Shown: piece after piece, positions 11,154-19,701 of the stretch
Position numbering within the stretch: position 1 is the stretch's first letter
Layout: every line of letters begins with the position of its first letter
Source of the DNA: Neurospora crassa OR74A
Taxonomy: Eukaryota; Ascomycota; Sordariomycetes; Sordariales; Sordariaceae
Length of the DNA stretch: 64,000 bases
NCBI RefSeq assembly: GCF_000182925.2
Contig: NC_026505.1
Span: 5,580,001-5,644,000, forward strand
Reading direction: 5' to 3'
The notes under the pieces: generated by a model
What the model saw: the letters and a program-made list of their open reading frames with translations, nothing else
Database searches by the model: none
Told to the model about the DNA's origin: nothing
Position numbers and translations under genes: made by a program

Positions 11154-12292
11154 ATGTCGCCCATAACTCTCGATCTCACATCCGACTTCAACCCCGCCAA
11201 CACCACCGGCGCGGGGTCGTCGTCGTCGCAACCCAGAACCCTCCTCGTTGCGCCGCCCTCGGTCGCCTCCCACGAGGAACGCATCAGCGCCCTCTTCTCC
11301 ACCTACCCCCGCGACACCACCGACCTGCACATGCTCGACCGACTCGCCGCCGGTCTCGTCACCCTCCCCACATCCACCTACGACCTGATCCTCGTTTTGA
11401 CCGACCCGGACGGCAGCCGACACGCCGAAGCCTCGGCCCTGCTCAGCAACCGCGCCGTGTGGTCGCTTCTCGTCCCCGCCCTCAAGGCCGGTGGCAAGCT
11501 GCGCAGCGAAGATGGCACCCTCGGCAGGGACACCACCACCCCCGAGGCCCGCGAGGCCGTGCTAGCCGGTCTCGTCGCCGGCGCCGACGGCTTCACCAAG
11601 CCCGATTACGCCGAGGAGGAAGCCGTGCCGCTGCGTTTTGGTCTCAAGAGAAAGACCAACCCCAACCCCGTAGTTGCGCCCATCCAGCCTGTCGCCCAAG
11701 TCGTCACTGCCGCCCCAGCCGGCGTCGGTTTCGTCACGCTCGATTTGAACGACGATCTTGATCTCGACGGTGAAGACGACGACGACGATGTGATTGACGA
11801 GGACACACTCCTCACGGAAGCGGACCTGCGCCGCCCCATCCAGCAGCCGCCCGAGTGCCAGCCCAAGCCGGGCAAGAAGAGAAGGGCGTGCAAGGACTGC
11901 ACGTGCGGGCTGGCGGAGCGGTTGGAGGCGGAGGACAAGGCGCGCAGGGACAAGGCGGACCAGGCGCTGAACACGCTCAAGCTCAAGAGCGAGGACTTGC
12001 TGGAGCTGGACCTGACAGTTCCCGGGAAGACAGGGAGCTGTGGTAGCTGTGCGTTGGGAGATGCTTTCAGGTGTGCTGGTATGTTTTATCCCCTTTCCCT
12101 TCCCTTCCCCTTCCCTTCCCTTCCCCTTCCCTTCCCTTCCCCTTCCCTTCCCTTCCCCAGCCTTGTCTTTTAGACAAGGAATAAGAATGTATGGCTAACA
12201 AAAGTACAAACACAGGCTGCCCCTACCTAGGTCTCCCACCCTTCAAGGTCGGCGAGGAGGTGTCGATCCTCAACAACGTGCCGCAGTTGTGA
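11154..12292 (+). CDS. dre2: Fe-S cluster assembly protein Dre2 (anamorsin)
   Basis: Exons 11154-12078 and 12216-12292 encode 333 residues. Dre2 takes electrons from the diflavin reductase Tah18 in the cytosolic iron-sulfur assembly pathway. The N-terminal ~165 residues form the methyltransferase-like domain. A long acidic linker ([17 protein letters not shown]) follows. The C-terminal CIAPIN1 region carries cluster site A (Cys near 234, 245, 248 and 250; ACKDCTCG) and the twin CX2C site B (CGSC...CAGC, about 296-310). The intron falls between the third and fourth cysteines of site B, so splicing is needed to complete that site. The start has a CACCACC context. The intron (137 bp) is unusual in being mostly tandem CCTTCC repeats. 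Confidence 0.96.
12091..12157 (+). repeat. CCTTCC-type pyrimidine repeat in dre2 intron
   Basis: An imperfect tandem array of CCCTTCC units fills the middle of the dre2 intron. It makes a long polypyrimidine run well upstream of the acceptor at 12215. Confidence 0.9.
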
Positions 12293-12955
12293 TGTGGAGG
12301 GAAAAGAAAAGAACAGTTGGATGCCAAAAGAGAAAGTGGAACGAACCAGTTCAGCGCCAAATTATCACCAGCATGAAAGTAAGGCCTGACACACGACGAT
12401 TTCGCAACAAGATACCCGGCTATGAAATTTGCTTTCTAGATTCTTCAGGATAGATGTTCGTCCTGGGGTTTTTTTTTTCTTTTTTTTTTTTTTTTCTTAC
12501 GTTAGTTATGTTACGATAGTCTTCACATGGATGCTTTTCGGGTCAAATCTGATGCACAAAAAAGTGTTCTTCACCGTGTATGGTCCCTTCTGATTAATGG
12601 GGCATAGGATTTGCGAACATAGGAAAAGGGGTGTTGATGTTTTTACGTCAATTTGGAATGGTTCATTGTGCAGATCAATCTCAAGATAAGATGGTACTCA
12701 AATTGCCTAAAGCCTTAACATCACGATACGTGACTTGTTATTTTATGTAATGTGTAAGTATTGCATGGCGCGTTGAGGTTAGATGCCTCTGTATATAGTA
12801 CCGTTGGTCCTGTGCACAAATGTGTGATGTTTTCTGTATCATAAAATACCCAAGCCAAAACCCGTACCAGCTTGCCTGCCAAGGATATCAGAAACGCCGA
12901 TAGTCTATAAGAATAACCAAGTCAACATTTCACCCAAGAGCTACCACTTAACTAA
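12293..12955. other. convergent 3' region
   Basis: About 660 bp between the stops of dre2 and kex1. A T-rich tract lies at about 12470-12496. No coding frame is supported; it probably holds both 3' UTRs. Confidence 0.6.
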
Positions 12956-15059
12956 TCACGATCTCCCCCCAGGCTGCCTACTAGAACTACCCTTCCCCGG
13001 TTTTTGCTCCTCTTCATCATCACTAGCACCACCAATGCTATACCTACTATCCGCATGCGGGTCCTCCGGCTTGCTCAAGTGCAAATCATCCAACTCGCTC
13101 TCGTCAAAATCCTGCGCTTCAACATCCCTCCTCCCGCTTCTCTTGTTCCTAAAACCTGCCAATCCTTGACCTCTCGTCCTATCTCCACCACCACTAAGGT
13201 TCCCACGAGGTCCCGGGTTGTTAGAAATGCTATGTCTCTCGCCCGTAGCAACACCCATATACCCCTGCCCAGCAGTCTTTCTCCTTTCTTTCCAGACAAA
13301 CCATCCCCACACGCCCGCAGCAACAATGACAATCACCAGAACCAGCTCGCCTGACTTGCGGTAGGCTTCCCACTTGGCCATCTCCAACTTGGCCTTCTCG
13401 GCCGCTTGGTTGCTCGTGCTATTCCCTGCTGCGCCGCCGACCGTCGTTTCGGGTAACTTCTCCCCGTCGAGCCTCGAGTCCGTAGGCTGTCCGCCAATGC
13501 TACTGATATCCACGCCCATGAACCGATCCAGCATGTCGCGCGTGCGGCGGGGGTAATCGAAGGGGACCATGTGGCTGGAGTTGTAAAAGAGCACGTAGGT
13601 GAGGTTGCGCGCTTGTTGCCAGAAGCCGGCCGGTTCGCCTTCGAAGGTCCAGTCGCGCCGCGGCGCCCAGGTTCCCGGGGTGAGTTCGAAGCCCTTGCCG
13701 CCGTTCCATTCCATGTTGGAGATCAAGGCTTCGGTGCCCAGGTGGTTGCAGATGAGGTCTTCGGCGCCGGAGAAGAGCAGGATGGGAACGCCGGCGGAGA
13801 GGATGTCGGGAAGCAAGGTGATGGACGGCTTGGTCTTGGGGTTAAAGTTCATGCCTACCTGGCCGTTGCATTCAGTCCAGCCGGTAGACTTGTTATCGTT
13901 GATGTTGAGGGCCTTGATGACTTCCTTCTTGCGGAGGTAGGGGGTTACGCTCTTGAGGTCGGGGGGCCAGGCCATGCCGCATGAGGGGTAGTCGTCCTTC
14001 AGGCGGACGTCGTACATGTTGTAGCATTGGTTCTTGCCGCTGGCGCCGACGCCGCCAGCAGTCAGTTGGAGCATGTCTTGCAAAATAGCTTCGCATTCGG
14101 GGTAGTCGATCTTGTCGGGCTTGACGGCGATTTCCTTTTGGCAGATACGCTGTTGGATTTCGAGCTTGTTGGCGAGGTCGGTACCCTTCTTGACGATGTC
14201 CTTCTCGTAGGCAAACTGGAGGTAGGCGTCGTATTGCTCTTTGGGGGAAACCCAGCCGTTGCCGATGAGGAGGCCCGAGAGGTTCCATTTGCGATTGACG
14301 GGACCAGCGTTCTTGTTACGTTCGAGAATAGCTTGGGCGATGTAGGGAATGTGCTGACCGGCGTAAGACTCTCCGGCAATGTAAAGCTGAGAAATCGGTT
14401 AGACAGAACGAATCGAAGAGGTTCAGAGTGTGGCACCTACATCGTCATGCTCGTACTCTGGGAACAGAGCGAACCACCTCTCCAAAAAGGTAACAAAGTT
14501 GGCGGCCATCTCGGTCAACTCGTGGATATAGGCGTTGGTGTCGACATAACTGAAGCCAGTGCCGACGGGGTTGTCGACGAACAAGACGTTGGCGAACTCG
14601 TTCCATGCGCCATCGTTGTATACCAAGGTGTTTTCGTCCTTCAGTCTGTAGGGACCAATCTCCATCAATGCGCCATCCTCGGAACTGCAACCAGGACCAC
14701 CATTTAGCCAGATGACGGTTCGTTGTTTGTTGGCGATATGTTTGTTCTGGAAGTGCCAGAAGAACAGGTTGCCGTTGTTATCAGGGGTGACCTCGATATG
14801 TCTAGTTGTGAGAACATGTCAGCCTTGGTGTTCCCCAACATATTGGATTCGCGCAGCAACAGTGAACTTACCCGGCATGCATCTTCACCAGAGGACCATC
14901 TGGTGCGCCTGGCAGATCATGGACAAAGTAGTCGGCGGAGCCAGCAGCGGCGACGAAGCTGGATGTCCATGACAGCGTGAATGCCGCGATTAGAGTCGAC
15001 AGTCGTTTCCAGCTAGCCATAGACCGGCCAGCATTGGTGGTAGTGGTGGTGGCGGCCAT
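12956..15059 (-). CDS. kex1: pheromone-processing serine carboxypeptidase Kex1
   Basis: Exons 15059-14872, 14801-14441 and 14386-12956 encode 659 residues. The enzyme trims C-terminal Lys/Arg from Kex2-processed precursors in the late Golgi. A signal peptide is present ([19 protein letters not shown] after a basic segment). The oxyanion motif NGGPGCSS is followed by the nucleophile GESYAG (Ser about 190, at the start of exon 3), the acid GAEDLICN (Asp about 393) and the base NSSHMVPFD (His about 455). A single membrane segment (about 530-550, [17 protein letters not shown]) precedes a basic stop-transfer stretch and a ~100-residue acidic cytosolic tail, as in type I membrane Kex1. The ATG at 15059 is the first in frame; the upstream codon is TTG. 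It is transcribed divergently from sfm1. Confidence 0.96.
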
Positions 15060-16374
15060 GATCACCAACTGGACTCAAGTCGCTGGGTTCAGTTGTGGTG
15101 GGTGGGATGGAGGAGGAGACAATTGTCGTAAGTTTGGCTACCTATCACCACCAACCACATTCATGGGGGAGGATAGAAGAAGGCCGACGACAACGGCAAA
15201 AGTTGTAGGAACTCTGAAAAGGTCGAGATGTTGCTCCGAGACAGCATCCATGGATGAAACGGTAAAGAGGGAATCTGTCCTTGGGGCGGACGGACAATAG
15301 TGTACAACGTGGGATGAATGCCACTGCGGCACGGATAGTGGCGTTCCATTTCAGCTAGACCTCACAGGGGGCAATCTCATTACAAGTAAGGGACCCTGTT
15401 AGTGGTATTGGGCGATCCCGGTATGCTAGCTTAACACATAGCTGGGGGGCCTGGTCTTCTCTTCCATGCAGTCACTCAGTCCATGCGCCTCGTGGATGGA
15501 CGCGCAAGCCAGTTCCATTCTCCTTCCTTCGATTATCCAACCTAAGCAATGTCGATATCGAAAGATAATACTCTTAATGTCCTTGTCTGCTATATTCTAA
15601 TGCCTCAAGAACTTATTGTATAGTTATGGAATCGGGGACAGAGTTCTAATTACACACCAACTTACTCGCTATGAGAGCTTCCAAGGTTGTTTCCAGATCT
15701 TCAGGCACCGCATCTGGACGTGAATAAACGGAGCCTTATTCAGCCACTAACATGACTTGACAGAGTGTAAACCTCTTCGACAACTTTACTCCCTGATGGT
15801 TGACAAAGAGCAGCCCTAGAGGAAAACATCAGACGAAAGTTTCTAAATCCGGATATCGGCAAGAACTGAACAGCTGCTCATAAAATCGGCCCAGACCTGA
15901 ACAACCGAGCGATTGTCCGCGAGCACGACTCATCTCGGCAGTCAAGCGTGAGCTCCTCGTATATACGATTACAAGTTCATCCACACTCTCCCCAGGTGTA
16001 TGAGACAACAATTAGACATAACAATCAGACATGTACATGATCCCTCAGTTCGGACAGCCCCTACCGCCGGGATCTCTGCCGGAATGATGATATAAGACAT
16101 TGCGGGGCCGGCTTCCGAGAACGGGCAAGGCAACCCGGGCCCGGATCGCCGAACTGAATCACCGTTACGGCATGCCGTCCATCTTGGCACGGAGAACCCC
16201 ACCAAGCCATCAGAAAGCTCCACCAAGAAAATGTTAGTCTTGGCCTTGTGAGATCGTCCAAACACTTACACACAAACTTAACCCTCACTTTGACCTTTTT
16301 GATATCCTTGAATATCTTGGTCCCAGCACAACTTTTGAGCCGGTTTTTGAATTCCTACTCCAGCTACCGTAGTA
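15060..16374. other. divergent intergenic region, kex1 / sfm1
   Basis: 1.3 kb that must hold the kex1 (-) and sfm1 (+) promoters. There are no supported genes, and no tRNA or 5S-like sequence was recognised. Confidence 0.6.
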
Positions 16375-17316
16375 ATGGCCGCCACCAAGAAGACCTACAT
16401 CGTCGAGCACCTCGATGAGGAGCTGGGCCCCTGGTCCGAGCTCGAGTACCTCGCTATCGCCAAGGAATCGCAAGAGATCGGTTCCGAGTTCCATCTGACT
16501 TCCCTGCCCCAGGGCTTCAAGGTCCCCGAGGCCCTGGCCGCTGTGCCGGCCTTCAAGGCTGAGAACCGCGGTGTTGAGGAGATCTATGCTGCTGACAAGA
16601 GCAGGGTCTGCCTGCTGGATCCCGCGGCCAAGAAGGACTTGAGCCCTGAGGATGGCGACACCTTTGATGTTTTCCTGTTTGGCGGTATTTTGGGTATGTC
16701 TTTCCTGGAAAATGGAAAGTGTTTGATGAGTGATTAATACTGACTGCATGGTGTCATAGGTGACGACCCCCCGAGAGGTAAGCTCAGTCCCGGATATCGA
16801 TCTCTCAGTGAGGTCTGGTTACTAACAAGCAAACAGACAGAACCTCTGAGCTCCGCAAGAAGGGCTTCGAGGGTCGCCGTCTCGGCCCCGTGCAGATGAC
16901 CACTGACACTGCTGTCCGTGTCACTCGTCTTGTTGTTGAGGGCAAGAGTAAGTTACTCTCAGATGGCTTCCTCGTCATTGGATTTCCTCACCTTCAGCTT
17001 TTTGTCCTCTCCACTGTTGCTCTTCAGCTTTTGAGACACACTCCGTTCCCGTTGCTGAATTGTCACTAACATTTCCCAGCTCCCGTCGACAAGATTCCCT
17101 ACGTCGACCACCCCGAGCTCAAGTTCAGCGAGCACGAGAGCACACAGATGCCCTTCCGCTATGTCACTGACAAAGAGGGCAAGCCAATCATGCCTGCGGT
17201 AAGTCCTTGCAGAGAAGTGCTTAACGGATGAAGGAATCATACAACTAACTGTTGAACAGGGCATGGTTGAGTTGATCAAGAAAGACTCGGACAAGGCTAT
17301 TGACGACATGTTCTAA
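16375..17316 (+). CDS. sfm1: protein arginine methyltransferase Sfm1 (SPOUT, DUF431)
   Basis: Five exons, 16375-16693, 16760-16777, 16837-16947, 17080-17198 and 17260-17316, encode 207 residues. In yeast Sfm1 methylates Arg146 of ribosomal protein Rps3. The match is strong across the length: YIVEHLDEELGPWSELEY at the N-terminus, VCLLDPAAKKDLSPED, the SAM-binding knot loop FGGILGDDPPRDRT, and MPFRYVTDKEGKPIMP followed by GMVELIKKDS near the C-terminus. Exon 2 is an 18-nt micro-exon that supplies the core of the loop (GDDPPR and part of D). Five exons in a 0.95-kb gene is dense for this window. The final residues IDDMF match the yeast protein's end in style and length. Confidence 0.95.
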
Positions 17317-17646
17317 GGTACTTGCCTTGGATACCAATGAAGAAAAGATAGAGTATATACCCATCCAGAACCTGTTTATATGTTGCCCCTTGACTTTCGC
17401 GGAGGAAGTGTCATCAGATTTCGGCCAGCTGTTGAGCTCATTATCTTCTCGTACAACATAAACGAACTTCAGCTACCTATAAGCACCCCGAGCGGGGTTA
17501 TTCCGTCTCCTGTTATCTTATCAAACGCTGTCTAACCCCGCTGGGTATGAATCGGGGTCTAGAGGTATAGTTGACTCGATTAACGACCCCGGGTTCTGAT
17601 ATCTCAACAGCTTCTCACTTATATCCCTCTGTCAACCCAGTCCTTC
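17317..17646. other. intergenic, sfm1 / DHODH-like
   Basis: About 330 bp between tandem genes. It contains a perfect 9-bp inverted repeat (17492-17500 and 17533-17541) and the short hairpin CCCCGAGCGGGG just before it. Confidence 0.7.
17492..17541. repeat. 9-bp inverted repeat
   Basis: GCGGGGTTA (17492-17500) and TAACCCCGC (17533-17541) are exact inverted copies separated by 32 bp. They lie downstream of sfm1 and upstream of the DHODH-like gene. It could be a stem near the sfm1 3' end or a protein-binding dyad; the function is unknown. Confidence 0.8.
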
Positions 17647-18861
17647 ATGACGAGCACTCCAACACCTTCACAGAACCTCACACGAACCAACATCACCAAA
17701 ATGACAATCCCAAAACTCAACATCCACCCGCCCCTCATCAACACCCCCTGTCCTGCAGCAACGACACTCGAGGACCTCCTCATCCTCTGGAACTGTCCTT
17801 CCACCGGCGCCATAACCACCCGCACCTCACTCCTCTCCGGCTTCCCCCACGACGACACCAAGAACCTCTACGTCTTCTATGACTCCTCCTCCCACACCGT
17901 CTCGTCTTCTACCAACCCTTCCCCCCCCTCATCAGCAACTCCCACCCAAAACGCCACGCTCAACTCCCTCGGCTACAGCCCTTTACCTCTCCAAACCTAC
18001 CTGGACTTTATACGGACCATTGCCGTGTATCATTCTCCTCCTCCTCCTCCTCCCAACAACCACAAAGGTCGCAGCATTGGCAGGAGTAAAACAATCATCA
18101 TCTCCGTCACCGGTTCCGCAGAGGACGTAGCCCAATGTTACCTGCACATCGCCCGTCTCCAGTCGGAATTCCTTTATGTCACTTCTTCTTCTTCTCCTTC
18201 TTTTGTGGTAAAGGTGGCAATGGAAATCAACCTCTCGTGCCCCAACATCCCGCACCATCCGCCTCCGGCTTACTCCCGCGACGCGCTGGTTCGATATCTC
18301 GAGGAGTTGAAAAAAGCGATCAAGGCTGCAGAAGCTGAGGGCCTACCCAGGATTCCAGTGGGATTGAAGACGCCGCCGTATACCTACGAGACGCAGTTCC
18401 TGGGGTTGATGGAGGCTTTGGAGGCTTCGGCTTCGGCTACAGCTCTGGCATCAGAGAGGAACAAAAAGCAAGAAGAAAAAGAGCTGCAATGTCCAATCAC
18501 CTTCCTCACAGCCACCAACACCCTCGGCAGTTGTCTTGCTTTTACAGCTTTTACCGGTTTCACAGACGACTTTACTCAAGCGGCGTTACCAACCGACTTA
18601 GGCACAGGCGGACTAGCTGGTGCCCCCTTACATCCATTAGCGCTGGGGAATGTCAAAACGCTTAGGAAAATGTTGGATGAAAGAGAAAAAACGCTGGGAC
18701 ATCGGATACAGATAATTGGAGTGGGAGGGGTGCTAGATGCACAGGGGTATAAGAGGATGAGGATGGCGGGCGCGGATGTGGTTGGGTTGGCGAGTGGGTT
18801 GTTATTGAGGGGGGTAAAAGTTTTTGAGGAGATTGAGAAGGGGGTGGGAGGGGATTGGTGA
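17647..18861 (+). CDS. dihydroorotate dehydrogenase-like protein (class 1A family), divergent active site
   Basis: An intronless frame with two candidate starts, 17647 (404 aa) and 17701 (386 aa); the second begins just before the conserved MTIPKLNIHPPLIN and is favoured. Residues here count from 17701. The protein is a TIM-barrel FMN oxidoreductase like cytosolic (fumarate-type) DHODH. It keeps INLSCPNIP with the catalytic-type Cys (about 180), GLKTPPY, the TATNT Asn, TGGLAG and IIGVGGV with GADVVGLAS (phosphate/FMN binding). At the position of the essential Lys in the GAxxTKS motif of the Lactococcus enzyme it has GAITTRTS (Arg about 41), and the following REGNPxPR segment is not recognisable. 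Three low-complexity inserts (Ser/Thr/Pro and Ala/Ser runs) enlarge it. It may be a paralogue with changed substrate rather than the pathway DHODH. Confidence 0.85.
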   Translation: MTSTPTPSQNLTRTNITKMTIPKLNIHPPLINTPCPAATTLEDLLILWNCPSTGAITTRTSLLSGFPHDDTKNLYVFYDSSSHTVSSSTNPSPPSSATPTQNATLNSLGYSPLPLQTYLDFIRTIAVYHSPPPPPPNNHKGRSIGRSKTIIISVTGSAEDVAQCYLHIARLQSEFLYVTSSSSPSFVVKVAMEINLSCPNIPHHPPPAYSRDALVRYLEELKKAIKAAEAEGLPRIPVGLKTPPYTYETQFLGLMEALEASASATALASERNKKQEEKELQCPITFLTATNTLGSCLAFTAFTGFTDDFTQAALPTDLGTGGLAGAPLHPLALGNVKTLRKMLDEREKTLGHRIQIIGVGGVLDAQGYKRMRMAGADVVGLASGLLLRGVKVFEEIEKGVGGDW

Positions 18862-19283
18862 CAGTGTGGTATGGTAGGTCCTTTGTGCGGTATAGAAGAG
18901 AGGGAGAGAGGGAGAGATAATGGGATAGATAAGAGCTAAGGAAGGAGTGAGGAATTGAAGATGAGAGCTGAGGGGACAGAGTCAGGGTAAGCATGATTTC
19001 TTGTGTGATAGTAGCAAGCGTATCTAGAGAAGAGGGCTCAAGAGGGGGGATGATATAAGAGGGTTGGGTTGGTTGGTATACAACAAGTTTCCGTCTTTGT
19101 CTTTCTCTGACTTTCGTTTGCAAATCAAGTTTTTCGGTGGTTGAAAGCATTCCTTCAAGATCTCCCCCAGTCAGCCATATAGCAAGAACGAAATGCAGTC
19201 CGAAAACCAGACGTTTCGTTTCTATATTAAACCAACGAAAAAAAAAGAGATAGGATGGGCAAAATGCAAAAAAAAGAATGGGT
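18862..19283. other. intergenic, DHODH-like / tRNA-Phe
   Basis: About 420 bp: the 3' region of the DHODH-like gene and the 3' flank of the minus-strand tRNA. A GA-rich stretch lies at 18894-18920. The long minus-strand frame here runs through the tRNA and is not a gene. Confidence 0.6.
19268..19275 (-). terminator. Pol III terminator of tRNA-Phe
   Basis: A run of eight T on the minus strand, eight nucleotides beyond the tRNA 3' end, as expected for RNA polymerase III termination. Confidence 0.85.
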
Positions 19284-19372
19284 TGCGGTTTGTGTGGATC
19301 GAACACACGACCTTCAGATTTATGAGTGAAGTGGACTTCAGTCTGACGCTCTCCCAACTGAGCTAAACCCGC
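19284..19372 (-). tRNA. tRNA-Phe (GAA) with 16-nt intron
   Basis: The 89-nt gene folds as a canonical cloverleaf after removing a 16-nt intron. The acceptor is GCGGGTT/AAACCGC with one G5-A68 mismatch. The D arm carries GCTC...GAGC and the anticodon arm TCAGA-CTGAAGA-TCTGA has anticodon GAA at 34-36. The T arm is GTGTG-TTCGATC-CACAC and the discriminator is A73. The intron (19320-19335) follows G37, the standard eukaryotic position one base 3' of the anticodon. The A box (TAGCTCAGTTGG) and B box (GTTCGATCC) are intact and an oligo-T terminator follows. CCA is not encoded. Confidence 0.97.
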
Positions 19373-19701
19373 TTTGATGGATGAGTATACTTTTGGTTCA
19401 ACTTAAGTAGCCACCCAGCATCCAGATTTCTGTCTCCTCGATGTCGAGGCCATTACCGATGTCTTTGCCGTCAAATACGCTTTAGGTTTTGGTTGGATAT
19501 GATTTAATGTCAGTAGGTCAATGCTCGGTCACGACCGATCCAATCATCCATTCTGCCAATGTTCGCTATTATGTCCGGTTTCATTCCCCCCGCTACTTCC
19601 CATCCTACATCTAGTGGTATACCTATCATCTGTCGTCACCGGCTCCGGTACAAATACCTTGGTCCACTACTCGACTCGCTCGTGTCAGACCCACATGCTG
19701 C
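19373..19701. other. intergenic, tRNA-Phe / gcp3
   Basis: About 330 bp between the tRNA 5' end and the gcp3 stop codon, presumably the tRNA upstream flank and gcp3 3' UTR. Nothing else was recognised. Confidence 0.6.

Noticed and set aside
10940-11761. 273-codon plus-strand frame over dre2
   Set aside because: Out-of-frame His/Arg/Pro-rich shadow of the Dre2 coding exon.
15060-16374. possible dispersed 5S rRNA gene, as found in Neurospora
   Set aside because: I looked for the conserved internal control region here and in the other intergenic stretches and saw no match.
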